A DNA stretch of 64,000 bases, from assembly GCA_001603455.1 (NCBI GenBank), contig LUZA01000025.1:19009-83008 (forward strand), in the 5' to 3' direction. The translations under genes were made by a program, and so were the position numbers. Below, piece by piece: positions 20,506 to 30,382 of this stretch. The notes below the pieces were generated by a model that did no database searches, was not told the DNA's origin, and saw nothing but the letters and a program-made list of their open reading frames with translations. Source of the stretch: Bacteroidales bacterium Bact_09. Lineage in GTDB: Bacteria > Bacteroidota > Bacteroidia > Bacteroidales > UBA932. Position 1 is the first letter of the stretch; every line of letters starts with the position of its first letter.

Positions 20506-21502
20506 AAGTTGTTTTTTTAAACGACAGAAAAAATCGCAGGATAATGCTGCCTCTGTAAACAAGGCCATCCAGCAATGGTTGGGTTCCGCTCGGGCTTGGT
20601 GTTAGCCGGCGACGGGTTTTCCAGAAATGATAATGAGCCTTCAGAACAGAGCTGAAAAAATTCCATTTACCCTGGAACAGATAGGCTACAGCTGAAAGAT
20701 GGTCCATGAAAAGACGCACAAACAATACTGGTATGCGTTCTGCCTTATTCAGGTTTTTGTACATCATAAACAGGTTGTTCCTGTAGTTGAGATACAGTTT
20801 ATGCGGAGAGTCGTTGGGCAGAGTTCCTCCTCCCACATGCAATATTTCAGAATCTGGAATAACGGTTATACGGAAGCCGGCCCACAGGGAACGCCAGCAA
20901 AAATCGATTTCTTCCATATGAGCAAAAAAAAGGTCGTCAAATCCGTTGAGCCTGTGAAAAAGGTCCGAACGGACGACCATGCAGGTTCCACTAGCCCAGA
21001 AAACCGGCACAGGATGATCATACTGGCCGTTGTCTTTTTCAATAAATGTCAGTATGCGGCCCCTGCAAAACGGAAAGCCCAATCGGTCAATGAATCCGCC
21101 ACAGGCACCTGCATATTCAAATTGACCGGGATGTGCCCAGGAGAGTATCTTTGGCATACAGACACCGCAATCGGGATTCAGGTCCATGTGTGTGATCAGG
21201 GGGGGCAGCCAGCCTGGTGTCACTTCTACGTCTGAATTGAGCAGAATATAATATTGGGCATCGATCTGCCGGAGGGCTTTGTTGTATCCTCCCGTATAAC
21301 CAAGATTTTTTTCAAATTCAATGAGAGGGAGCCTTGGAAACTGTTCTTTAAGCCAGGGGACGGAAGCGTCTGTTGAGCCGTTGTCGGCTACATATACACG
21401 TGCCCAGGTTTCAGGAGTTCTTTCAAGTACCAGATGCAGAAAACGCTCCAGAAAATGTTTCCCGTTCCAATTCAGGATCACTATGGCCACTTTTGGCTTC
21501 AT
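20483..21502 (-). CDS. Family 2 glycosyltransferase
   Basis: VAIVILNWNGKHFLERFL, ADNGSTDASV, LNSDVEVTPGWL. Confidence 0.92.
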   Translation of the reverse strand: MKPKVAIVILNWNGKHFLERFLHLVLERTPETWARVYVADNGSTDASVPWLKEQFPRLPLIEFEKNLGYTGGYNKALRQIDAQYYILLNSDVEVTPGWLPPLITHMDLNPDCGVCMPKILSWAHPGQFEYAGACGGFIDRLGFPFCRGRILTFIEKDNGQYDHPVPVFWASGTCMVVRSDLFHRLNGFDDLFFAHMEEIDFCWRSLWAGFRITVIPDSEILHVGGGTLPNDSPHKLYLNYRNNLFMMYKNLNKAERIPVLFVRLFMDHLSAVAYLFQGKWNFFSSVLKAHYHFWKTRRRLTPSPSGTQPLLDGLVYRGSIILRFFLSFKKTTFSTLPMR

Positions 21503-21506
21503 AAGG

Positions 21507-21514
21507 CAAATGTA
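21507..21514 (-). promoter_or_regulatory. -7 box TACATTTG, 4 nt before the glycosyltransferase ATG
   Basis: Exact TAnnTTTG on minus strand. Confidence 0.55.
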
Positions 21515-21562
21515 AGGGTTTTTCGTAAATTAGCATTATGGAAAAGATGGTAAAGACGGGAC

Positions 21563-23044
21563 TTATTTGATATTCGTAGGGAGGACGGCATCCAGCAACC
21601 GGGCAAGTCCCCAGGAAAGGAGGAAGTAAATAACCGAGATCACTATCAAGGGGAAAAAGGCATCGAAAGTGCGGCTGCGTATCAGGTCACTGGCCTTTGT
21701 CAGGTCCTGTACGGCAATATAACCCACAATGGATGTCAGTTTGGTCAGAGCTATCAGCTCTCCCTTATAAACGGGATAGACCTGTTTTATGGCCTGTGGA
21801 AGCACTATCTGTATAAAAGAGCCTGCCCTGCTGAGACCAAGTGCGATACCTGCTTCTGTCTGTCCTCGGGGAACAGACTGTATAGCAGAACGAAACATTT
21901 CTGAAACGTAGGCTCCGAAAATCAGGGAAAAAGTAATCACAGAGACGGTGACACCGTTCATCCTGGTAGAAGCGAAAACAACATAGAACATCAGCATCAG
22001 CAATACGACCTGAGGGATACTTCTGAAAAAAGAAATGTAACCCGAAGCCGCAATACGTGCGATCTTCAGATGGCTCATACGCAGAAAACAGATGATCGCT
22101 CCCATCAAGGTGCCTCCCAATATGGACAGGACCGCTATCAGCAACGTGGCCTTAAGGCCGTCCCAAAGGAGCAGGTATCGCTTATCAAGGATCAGGTTGT
22201 TATAGAATCTTTCTGTCAGATTCTGGCGTTTATTTCCTATTGTAGTACTATTTTCCAACCTGTTGCGCAGGGTGATCATAGAGGAATAAGTAGTCAGGTA
22301 TGTATCTGAAAATGAATATTTTTTGGATCGTTCTTCGGTAACCATTATGTAGTTGGCCATCATATCCATCTTTCCGGCCGACATACCGGCCAGCATGCCG
22401 GTAAAATCCGAGATCACGAAAACAGGTTTTTTCCCCAGCCAGGCTGCAAAACGCCGGGTCATTTCAATATCGAAACCTGCGGGATGGTTGTTTTGGTAAA
22501 AGGTAAACGGAACGTCCATACAGGTAGTCCCGATGCGTAAGATTTCCTGATTATCTGTACTCTCTGGAAAGGAAGGCATGGACCCGCCTGGTTTTTCCAG
22601 CCACCTGTCTTTCATTTGTTCCAGGATGCCGTTTTCTCGTATCTGGTGGAGGAATGCGTTAAATTTCGGGAGCAGTGTTGTGTCGTGCAGGCGAAATCCC
22701 ACAGAAACAGAGGTGGCAGCGACCTGTTGATCCAGAAAAGCCATATTGGAGGCTTCTTCCAGAATATATACACAGGCTGGATAAGCCAGGAACACGGCAT
22801 CGCAGTCTCCGTTTCTTAACAGGGAAAGCAGATCGGTCGTATTGGTCAGCGGAATGATCTGTGCCCGGGGAAAATGTTGCCTGGCATAATTTTCCTGCCA
22901 GGTTGCTATAAGCACACCTATACGCATACCGGGTTCGTCCAGCTCCCTTACCGACCGGAGCAGTTGCTGTGCGTTGGCCATGTTCCGGGTTCCCGGAAGA
23001 CAGAGCATCAGAATCAGAAGAACAACACAGGAGAAACGTTTCAT
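21563..23044 (-). CDS. Amino-acid-type ABC transporter: substrate-binding region(s) fused to permease
   Basis: SBP-like modules (GFDIEMTRRFAAWLGKKPVFV) followed by a permease with the EAA-like segment GQTEAGIALGLSRAGSFIQIVLPQAIK; start chosen at MKRFSCVVLL. Confidence 0.85.
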   Translation of the reverse strand: MKRFSCVVLLILMLCLPGTRNMANAQQLLRSVRELDEPGMRIGVLIATWQENYARQHFPRAQIIPLTNTTDLLSLLRNGDCDAVFLAYPACVYILEEASNMAFLDQQVAATSVSVGFRLHDTTLLPKFNAFLHQIRENGILEQMKDRWLEKPGGSMPSFPESTDNQEILRIGTTCMDVPFTFYQNNHPAGFDIEMTRRFAAWLGKKPVFVISDFTGMLAGMSAGKMDMMANYIMVTEERSKKYSFSDTYLTTYSSMITLRNRLENSTTIGNKRQNLTERFYNNLILDKRYLLLWDGLKATLLIAVLSILGGTLMGAIICFLRMSHLKIARIAASGYISFFRSIPQVVLLMLMFYVVFASTRMNGVTVSVITFSLIFGAYVSEMFRSAIQSVPRGQTEAGIALGLSRAGSFIQIVLPQAIKQVYPVYKGELIALTKLTSIVGYIAVQDLTKASDLIRSRTFDAFFPLIVISVIYFLLSWGLARLLDAVLPTNIK

Positions 23045-23045
23045 A

Positions 23046-24011
23046 TCATGTATCCTGAACAATTTTGCGGACAGGTACACGTGACAGGAGAACTCCTCCC
23101 ACGATCAGTACCAGTCCTGCGATGGTAGAGGGGAATATGGGCTCTCCCAGTATATAATGTATGAGAATTAGTGATATAAAGGGAAATATGTATATCAGGG
23201 AGCTTACAACTGCGGTGTTCTTTGCCAATCTGAGCGCTTTAAGCCAAATAACAAAAGGAACGGCCATTTCGAAAATGCCGATATAAATCCCTGAAAAAAT
23301 GCTCTTTGGGGAAACTTCCTGTATGATACGGTCAGGGCCATGTTCCCGGAATAAATTGCTAAACAGTACAAAGAGGGAAATGTAAAGCCAGGCAAAAAGA
23401 AAATTCAAAAAAAGGGATATATCATCGGGAAGCTTATTTTTCATATTGAGTAGGAAATATAGAGCCCACAAGAGAGCACTTCCCATGGCCAGTAAAATCC
23501 CCCAGGGATTTTTAACAGACAGTCCTTCCCGGAACAACGAAAGCGGATCTCCCTGCAAAGCGATAAACAGAGCCCCCGTGAAACTAATGACCATGGCCAG
23601 GATGCCCATCCAGCTTATCTTCTGCCCCAGAATGGGTATAGATAAAAGAACCAGGATCAGGGGCCATATCATGTTCAGGGCCTGAGCGACCTGGGCCGGA
23701 AGCAGGCTGTAAGCCTTAAAAAGTATTAAATAATACAGAAAAGGATTAACGAATCCCAGAAATGCAGCCCTTTTCCATACTTGCCAGGGAACGGATAGAA
23801 AATCGCCACGTTTTCCTCCTGTATACAACAGCAGAAATAACGTGGCGATAGCAGATGTTGTTGCGATCAGCAGCAAGACCGCAGGAGCCAGGTCCGCAAG
23901 CGCCCATTTGAAAGCAGTGGCTACAGTAGACCAGCATGCGATGGCGATAGCGGCATAAAAACCAGCCGACTTGCGGAGTTTTCCTGCTATTTTGCTACAC
24001 GTTCCAGCCAT
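23046..24011 (-). CDS. EamA/DMT-family transporter
   Basis: Ten hydrophobic segments; NPFLYYLILFKAYSLLPAQVAQALNMIWP; start chosen at MAGTCSKIAGKL. Confidence 0.85.
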   Translation of the reverse strand: MAGTCSKIAGKLRKSAGFYAAIAIACWSTVATAFKWALADLAPAVLLLIATTSAIATLFLLLYTGGKRGDFLSVPWQVWKRAAFLGFVNPFLYYLILFKAYSLLPAQVAQALNMIWPLILVLLSIPILGQKISWMGILAMVISFTGALFIALQGDPLSLFREGLSVKNPWGILLAMGSALLWALYFLLNMKNKLPDDISLFLNFLFAWLYISLFVLFSNLFREHGPDRIIQEVSPKSIFSGIYIGIFEMAVPFVIWLKALRLAKNTAVVSSLIYIFPFISLILIHYILGEPIFPSTIAGLVLIVGGVLLSRVPVRKIVQDT

Positions 24012-25525
24012 TTTACCATAGACAGCATAGTGATCATGGAGATCAGACATACTACAACAAATACTGTCCATGTGGCCCATAAAGGAATATTGGAATACAT
24101 CAGGCCACCTATAAAGAGTAGCTGGTTTCCGGCAGCAGTAGCGGCCAGCCATCCCCCTTGCATCAATCCCTGCATGTGGGGCGGGGCAACTTTTGATACG
24201 AACGAAAGTCCCAGCGGACTGATGAACAACTCGGCAACGGTCAAAACAAAATATGTGGCAATTAGAATGAACGGACCCACTTTTGCAGATTGCTCCAGGC
24301 CACCGGCAGCCTTGACATCACTGAACGGCGGCAGATTGATTGATGCGAAGGTCATGATCAGGTAGGCAAAGGCGGCAATACCCATACCAATGGCGATCTT
24401 TCTGGGTGTGGAAGGTTCTTTGCCTTTCTTGTTCAGCCAGGAGAAGAACGCGACGATAAGCGGGGTCAGGACCACTACGAACAAAGGGTTGACGGACTGG
24501 AACATTTCTGCCCCCACTATGCGGGTAAATCCAAGGTCGATATCGATCATGCTCAGATCGGTATAGTCCCTGGCAAAGAATGTCAGTGAAAGGCCGTTCT
24601 GATGAAACGAGAACCAGAAAAAGATCACGATCCCAAATACAGCAAACAAAGCCAGCAAACGGCGTTTAACTTCGGCCACATCCATTTTCGTTACAGTAGG
24701 TGAGGGATTGTCTTTTGTGGCAACGCCGTCTTTTTTAACATCCGGCAGTCTGTTCCTGGTTGTCAGGAAAATGACCAGGGAAATGACCATGGCCACAATA
24801 GCCACAAAGAAGGCATAATGGAACCCGGTGTTGAACACATCCAGGTAATGGTCAGCGAAAGCAGCCAGGTCGGCGACGGGGCCCTGATTGGCTTCGGCAG
24901 CGGCTATTGAAAATTTTTCCAGGGCTTCACCGGTGATCTCATTGGCACGGAATTGATGACAAAGGGCCGGCAATTCAGCATTGTAAGCCAGGCCGTGGGA
25001 TTGCAACCACCAGTTTCTGACGGCGATGGCAAAGAACGGGGCAAAAATGGCTCCGATATTGATAAACATATAGAAGATCTGGAATCCGGTATCTCTTTTG
25101 GATGCAAATTTTGAATTGTCATACATCTGTCCTACGACAGCCTGCAAATTCCCTTTGAACAATCCATTTCCGAAGGCAATGGTAAAGAGGCCGAGACAGG
25201 TAAGTGCCAGGTAAAGACCTAAATTGGGAACCGGTGTTTGTGTGGGAAATCCGATGATCAGATATCCGACAGCCATCATAACAATTCCGGTTAATATGGT
25301 CCCCTTGTAATTTTTTGTTTTATCGGCAATGATACCCCCTACCAGGGCCAATACGTAAATGAGGGCATAAAAGATAGCATATATGACTCCGGTTGTTGTT
25401 TCACTGAGGCCGAACTTGGCCGATAAAAACAGAGACAGGATAGCCATCATTGTGTAAAAACCGAAGCGTTCGCCCATATTGGCCAGCGCGGCGGCAATCA
25501 ATCCTTTGGGTTGTCCTTTGAACAT
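23987..25525 (-). CDS. POT-family peptide:H+ symporter (MFS)
   Basis: ANMGERFGFYTMMAILSLFL, GNGLFKGNLQAVVGQMY, multi-TM. Confidence 0.9.
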   Translation of the reverse strand: MFKGQPKGLIAAALANMGERFGFYTMMAILSLFLSAKFGLSETTTGVIYAIFYALIYVLALVGGIIADKTKNYKGTILTGIVMMAVGYLIIGFPTQTPVPNLGLYLALTCLGLFTIAFGNGLFKGNLQAVVGQMYDNSKFASKRDTGFQIFYMFINIGAIFAPFFAIAVRNWWLQSHGLAYNAELPALCHQFRANEITGEALEKFSIAAAEANQGPVADLAAFADHYLDVFNTGFHYAFFVAIVAMVISLVIFLTTRNRLPDVKKDGVATKDNPSPTVTKMDVAEVKRRLLALFAVFGIVIFFWFSFHQNGLSLTFFARDYTDLSMIDIDLGFTRIVGAEMFQSVNPLFVVVLTPLIVAFFSWLNKKGKEPSTPRKIAIGMGIAAFAYLIMTFASINLPPFSDVKAAGGLEQSAKVGPFILIATYFVLTVAELFISPLGLSFVSKVAPPHMQGLMQGGWLAATAAGNQLLFIGGLMYSNIPLWATWTVFVVVCLISMITMLSMVKWLERVAK

Positions 25526-25555
25526 AGTGGTTGGTTATTTTTGATTTATATCCGG

Positions 25556-25563
25556 CAAAAATA
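25556..25563 (-). promoter_or_regulatory. -7 box TATTTTTG for the peptide symporter (leader about 30 nt)
   Basis: Exact TAnnTTTG on minus strand. Confidence 0.5.
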
Positions 25564-25575
25564 CGATAATTTTGG

Positions 25576-25583
25576 TAACTTTG
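25576..25583 (+). promoter_or_regulatory. -7 box TAACTTTG, 7 nt before the acyltransferase ATG
   Basis: Exact TAnnTTTG. Confidence 0.55.
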
Positions 25584-25590
25584 TCTGCTT

Positions 25591-26502
25591 ATGAAGGCCA
25601 TATTTTCGCAGATTGTTTTTTTTGCCATTTACGCACTGATCTGCCTGGTGAGTCTTTTGCCGTTGCCTGTACTCTATGGCCTTTCCCGTGTGCTAGTGGT
25701 ACTGCCCATGAGGATAGCCGGTTACCGCAGGACTGTCGTGATTACCAACCTGGCCAGGTCTTTCCCGGAAAGATCATACGGCGAGATACAACAGATTGTC
25801 AGGGAATTTTACCGGTACCTTGGACGGTTGGTTGCCGAAACAGTCTGGCTTTTTACCGCCTCGCAGAGAAGCGTTATGAAACGGGTTTCCCTGGAAGATT
25901 GTCATGTGCTGGAATCACTGAAAAAACAAGGAAAAAGCGTTGTGATCATGCTTCCACATATGGGTAACTGGGAATTTCTCAGGGCCTGTAGTTGTCCGCT
26001 TCAGGGGAACATATGCGGATATGACTTGCAGCAGTTGCACATAGTTTACCAACGGGTCAATTCTCCTTTGTTTGATAAACTGATGTACACGTTACGCAGC
26101 AGGTACCAGTATGGTTGGCATATCCTCGAAAGCAGGAATGTGGCCAGATATATGGCAAAGCACCAGGGTGTCCCCGGGATCTATGCCATGATCTCGGACC
26201 AGTGCCCGGGTCCTGCGGGGAAAAGCATTGCAGCCTGTTTTCTTGGACAACCCACGCTGATGATAAAAGGACCTGAGGCATTGGCGCGGAAATTCGGTTT
26301 TGCAGTTGTTTACGGGGTGATACGTCAGGTAGGTAGGGGACGCTATGTAATGCATTTTACCCGGATCAGTGAAAATGCCGCAGCAGAAGAGGAAGGAGCT
26401 GTGACAAATTGCTTTGCCAGATTGCTTGAGCAGGACATCCGCCGCCATCCGCCACTATGGCTATGGAGCCACAAACGCTGGAAACGTACCCCGCATGAAT
26501 AG
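25591..26502 (+). CDS. Lysophospholipid/lipid A acyltransferase (LpxL/HtrB-like)
   Basis: LPHMGNWEFLRACS (HxxxxE-like) and overall LpxL layout. Confidence 0.88.
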   Translation: MKAIFSQIVFFAIYALICLVSLLPLPVLYGLSRVLVVLPMRIAGYRRTVVITNLARSFPERSYGEIQQIVREFYRYLGRLVAETVWLFTASQRSVMKRVSLEDCHVLESLKKQGKSVVIMLPHMGNWEFLRACSCPLQGNICGYDLQQLHIVYQRVNSPLFDKLMYTLRSRYQYGWHILESRNVARYMAKHQGVPGIYAMISDQCPGPAGKSIAACFLGQPTLMIKGPEALARKFGFAVVYGVIRQVGRGRYVMHFTRISENAAAEEEGAVTNCFARLLEQDIRRHPPLWLWSHKRWKRTPHE

Positions 26503-26537
26503 GCTCGATATTTGCATTAAAATATAAATTTAAAGAT

Positions 26538-27587
26538 ATGAAGAAGCTGATTATTCTATTATTGGCCATTAGCCTATGGATTCCCATTCAGGGACAGCCC
26601 GTTTCGGAAATACAGCAGATCCCGCAGGGAGCTGTTGTTTATAGCCTTCCCCGTACATGTGTACGCATAGTGGCCGAGGCGCATTATTCCAGTTTCAACC
26701 CCGGGCCTTATGCACGTTTTGCCAGAAAATTTCTGGGCATTGATGCCGGTCAGACCAGAATGACCACTTACGAACTTTCACGCATTGAAATAACACCTAT
26801 GCTCGAGGCTGACCCGCATCAGCTGTATATGGTGAATCTCACATCGGGCAATGCAGAGCCTTGGTTCCTGCAGTTGACCTCCCAGGGTCTTGTCCTGTTG
26901 TCAGATACTTATACTGCCATGGAAAACAAATGGAGATTTCCATCCATTGATGATTCAAGGGATGTGACCGATGCCGGGATTATCGAAACCCTGAAAGAAG
27001 AGAGGACTACTTTGTACCGTTCACAGGTGCAGGGGCGTGAGGTGTCTGCCATTCCAGTTGAGCAAACACAACTGGTGGAAAAAACCCTGGAACAAAGGGC
27101 CGGGGAGGCTGCCCGGAAGATCTTCCAGCTACGCGACATGCGTTATGCCATCATTACGGGTGATACCGATGCCGTTTACAGCGGAGAAGCAATGGGAGCT
27201 GCAATAGAAGAAATGAGGCGGATGGAAGAGGAATATCTGAGGTTGTTCCTGGGTGAGACGACTACGGGCAAAACGCATCTTTCCACAGATGTGCTTCCCG
27301 ATGGTGAAAAAAACCGCTACATTGCATTCCGGTTTTCAGATACGGAAGGATTGTTACCGGCCAATAATGTGGGCGGAAGGCCCATTATCCTTGAAATGGA
27401 TACCGATACCGGAGCGACCATACCGCAGATCCGAACAGATGAAGGGCGCGTGCGTTCAGGGACACGCCTTTATTACAGGCAGCCCATAATCACAATGATA
27501 CATCTTGTTGATGGTCAGAACGAGCTGCTTCAGGCCCGGATCCCTGTTTATCAGAAAGGACCCATTTTGAATTTTATCATTAACTAA
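26538..27587 (+). CDS. DUF4831-like exported protein
   Basis: Signal peptide; VYSLPRTCVRIVAEAHYSSFNPGPYARFARKFLGI resembles the Bacteroidota DUF4831 family. Confidence 0.72.
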   Translation: MKKLIILLLAISLWIPIQGQPVSEIQQIPQGAVVYSLPRTCVRIVAEAHYSSFNPGPYARFARKFLGIDAGQTRMTTYELSRIEITPMLEADPHQLYMVNLTSGNAEPWFLQLTSQGLVLLSDTYTAMENKWRFPSIDDSRDVTDAGIIETLKEERTTLYRSQVQGREVSAIPVEQTQLVEKTLEQRAGEAARKIFQLRDMRYAIITGDTDAVYSGEAMGAAIEEMRRMEEEYLRLFLGETTTGKTHLSTDVLPDGEKNRYIAFRFSDTEGLLPANNVGGRPIILEMDTDTGATIPQIRTDEGRVRSGTRLYYRQPIITMIHLVDGQNELLQARIPVYQKGPILNFIIN

Positions 27588-27598
27588 AAAATACATTT

Positions 27599-29053
27599 AT
27601 GGACATTATCAATCTCAAACCCCAAAGAGTTTGGAAACATTTTTATTCATTGACAAGGATCCCGCGTCCTTCCAAGAAAGAAGAAAAAATACGGGCATTT
27701 CTTGCTGAATTCGGAAAAAACCTGAAGCTAGAAACCATTGTGGATGAGACGGGGAATGTCATCATACGCAAAAGGGCAACTCCCGGAATGGAAAACCGCA
27801 AGGGAATCATCCTGCAGGCCCACATGGACATGGTTCCGCAGAAGAACAACGCGACAGAACACGATTTTGAAAAAGACCCGATAATTCCAAGGATAGAGGG
27901 GGAGTGGGTATATGCTACCGGAACGACCCTGGGGGCGGATAATGGAATGGGTGTGGCTGCCGCTATGGCTGTTCTCGAAGCCGATGACCTGGAACATGGT
28001 CCGGTGGAAGTACTGATTACCACGGATGAAGAAACCGGAATGACCGGCGCAAGAGGACTCAAGCCAGGGGTTTTGCAAGGAGACATTCTGCTGAACCTGG
28101 ATTCAGAAGATGAAGGCGAATTGTACGTGGGATGTGCAGGCGGGGAAGACGGTTCTTTCGAGATGGAGTATAAACCACAACCGGTTCCCCATGGTTGGGA
28201 AGGAGCCCATATTAATATAACAGGGCTCAAGGGGGGCCATTCGGGCATGGATATCATTCTGGGGCGCGGTAACGCAAATAAGATTATGGTTCGTATTTTA
28301 TACAAACTCATGGAAAAGTGTGATATCCGCATTTCATCAGTAGAAGGGGGCGATTTGCGCAATGCCATTCCACGGGAAGCCGATGCCATGATATGTTATG
28401 CTCCTGACAAAAAGAAGTGTGTCATAAGCCTGGCTGAAGAAATGGCGGAAATTGTTGGGGCAGAACTGAAACTGGTAGATCCCGGACTCGGTGTGACTGT
28501 CATCCCGTGTGCCGTTCCTTCCGGGGTGATTCCTGATGATGTCGCACAGAAAGTGATACGGGCCGTATATGCTGCTCCCAACGGGGTTTGGGGCATGAGC
28601 GCATCGATGCCAGGCCTGGTGGAAACATCTTCCAATCTGGCAATATTCAAGGCGAAGGATGGCAAAGTGGCTGTTCATTGCCTGATCCGCAGTTTGGTGG
28701 ATACGGCAAAAACAGATATGGGTACGGCACTTGCCTGTTGTTTTGCCAATATTGGGGCAAAGGTCTCTTTTTCCGGAGCCTATCCCGGATGGAAACCCAA
28801 TATGGATTCTCCTATTTTGAAGTTGATGCTCGACACTTATAAAAAGATGTATGGCCAGGAAGCCAGGGTCAAGGCTATCCACGCAGGATTGGAATGTGGT
28901 ATCCTGGGCGGGACTTATCCGCACTGGGACATGATCTCATTCGGGCCCACCCTCCGTTCACCTCACTCTCCCGATGAACGCTGCCTGATACCTACCGTCC
29001 AGAAATTTTGGGATCTGCTGGTAGAAACAATGAAAAATATTCCCGCAAAATAG
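27599..29053 (+). CDS. pepD: Aminoacyl-histidine dipeptidase
   Basis: [39 protein letters not shown]. Confidence 0.94.
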   Translation: MDIINLKPQRVWKHFYSLTRIPRPSKKEEKIRAFLAEFGKNLKLETIVDETGNVIIRKRATPGMENRKGIILQAHMDMVPQKNNATEHDFEKDPIIPRIEGEWVYATGTTLGADNGMGVAAAMAVLEADDLEHGPVEVLITTDEETGMTGARGLKPGVLQGDILLNLDSEDEGELYVGCAGGEDGSFEMEYKPQPVPHGWEGAHINITGLKGGHSGMDIILGRGNANKIMVRILYKLMEKCDIRISSVEGGDLRNAIPREADAMICYAPDKKKCVISLAEEMAEIVGAELKLVDPGLGVTVIPCAVPSGVIPDDVAQKVIRAVYAAPNGVWGMSASMPGLVETSSNLAIFKAKDGKVAVHCLIRSLVDTAKTDMGTALACCFANIGAKVSFSGAYPGWKPNMDSPILKLMLDTYKKMYGQEARVKAIHAGLECGILGGTYPHWDMISFGPTLRSPHSPDERCLIPTVQKFWDLLVETMKNIPAK

Positions 29054-29106
29054 CAAGTATTAGAAATAAACAGGAAACAAAAATTTGTCGGGCTGCAAGA
29101 ATTTCA

Positions 29107-29114
29107 TATCTTTG
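29107..29114 (+). promoter_or_regulatory. Promoter of rpsF-rpsR-rplI: TTG (29085-29087)-N19-TATCTTTG
   Basis: Matches the Bacteroidota -33/-7 consensus with 19-nt spacer. Confidence 0.7.
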
Positions 29115-29145
29115 CAGCCCTTTATATTTAATAATAACTAATCAT

Positions 29146-29571
29146 ATGTTGAGACAGTACGAAACCGTTTTCATTTTAACTCCCGTTTTGTCTGATATTC
29201 AGATGAAGGAAGCGGTTACCAAGTTTCGTGACATGATCCTGGCCCATGAAGGCGAGATCGTTTACGAAGAGGACTGGGGGCTTAAAAAACTGGCTTACCC
29301 CATCCAGAAAAAAACCACTGGTTTTTACCATTTGATAGGATTTAAAGCGAACCCTGAATTTATTGAAAAACTGGAGATCCAGTACCGCAGGGATGAACGC
29401 GTGATCCGGTACCTGACTTTCGCTATGGACAGACATGCCATAGCATATGCAGAAAAAAAACACGGCCCGGCTAAGGAAGAAGCTCCCGTAAAGGAACAAA
29501 AACCTGTTCCCAAGCCCAAGAAGCCTGTGTTGGATGATGAGATTGAAATTGAAATTGAAGAGGAGGACTAA
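29146..29571 (+). CDS. rpsF: 30S ribosomal protein S6 with extended acidic C-terminal tail
   Basis: [24 protein letters not shown]; true start is ATG 29146, inside the longer tracked ORF. Confidence 0.95.
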   Translation: MLRQYETVFILTPVLSDIQMKEAVTKFRDMILAHEGEIVYEEDWGLKKLAYPIQKKTTGFYHLIGFKANPEFIEKLEIQYRRDERVIRYLTFAMDRHAIAYAEKKHGPAKEEAPVKEQKPVPKPKKPVLDDEIEIEIEEED

Positions 29572-29574
29572 AAT

Positions 29575-29841
29575 ATGGCAGCCAACACTGAAATTCGTTT
29601 TTTAAACCCTCCCACAGTAGAGGTAAAAAAGAAAAAATACTGCCGTTTCAAAAAAGCGGGGATCAAATACATTGATTATAAAGATCCTGAATTTCTGAAA
29701 CGTTTTCTTAATGAACAGGGTAAGATCCTGCCACGCAGGCTTACAGGCACTTCTTTAAAATACCAGCGTAAAGTGGCCCAGGCAGTTAAACGTGCCAGGC
29801 ATCTGGCTTTACTGCCTTATGTTACCGATTTACTTAAATAA
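29575..29841 (+). CDS. rpsR: 30S ribosomal protein S18
   Basis: [51 protein letters not shown]. Confidence 0.97.
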   Translation: MAANTEIRFLNPPTVEVKKKKYCRFKKAGIKYIDYKDPEFLKRFLNEQGKILPRRLTGTSLKYQRKVAQAVKRARHLALLPYVTDLLK

Positions 29842-29855
29842 GGAGGAGACAGGCT

Positions 29856-30308
29856 ATGGAAATTATTTTAAAACAAGATGTTGCCAAGCTGGGACATAAA
29901 GATGATATTGTAAAAGTTCGTAATGGCTATGCCGCTAATTATCTTATCCCCAGAGGGATGGCTATAATGGCTACTCCATCTGCAGTAAAAATGCATCAGG
30001 AGAATATGCGTCAGCAAGCCCATAAAGAGGCAAAGATCCGCGAAGATGCACAGGCACTGGCCTCGAGGTTAGAAGCATGCCAGGTGAAGATTGCTACAAA
30101 GGTTAGCAGCAACGGTAAGGTATTCGGATCGGTCAATAACATCCAAGTTGCTGAAGCGCTTGCAAAACAGGGACTTGAGGTAGATAGACGCAACATTGCC
30201 TTTACCGCAGGGGAAGCCATTAAAGAAGTCGGAGTCCATGATGCAGTTGTTAAAATTTACCGCGATATCACAGCTACTATTAAAGTTGAAGTGACAGGCG
30301 AGGAATAA
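29856..30308 (+). CDS. rplI: 50S ribosomal protein L9
   Basis: MEIILKQDVAKLGHKDDIVKVRNGYAANYLIPRGMA. Confidence 0.97.
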   Translation: MEIILKQDVAKLGHKDDIVKVRNGYAANYLIPRGMAIMATPSAVKMHQENMRQQAHKEAKIREDAQALASRLEACQVKIATKVSSNGKVFGSVNNIQVAEALAKQGLEVDRRNIAFTAGEAIKEVGVHDAVVKIYRDITATIKVEVTGEE

Positions 30309-30331
30309 TTTAAATCAAGAGTTGAGAAGAG

Positions 30332-30354
30332 ACCCGGGAATTCCGGGTTTTTTT
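30332..30354 (+). terminator. Intrinsic terminator after rplI
   Basis: ACCCGG-GAAT-TCCGGGT stem-loop followed by TTTTTT. Confidence 0.8.
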
Positions 30355-30382
30355 GTATATTTACTAATTAAACATTTTTGAT

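Noticed and set aside
27643-28389. 248-aa ORF antisense to pepD
   Set aside because: Shadow frame of a conserved peptidase.
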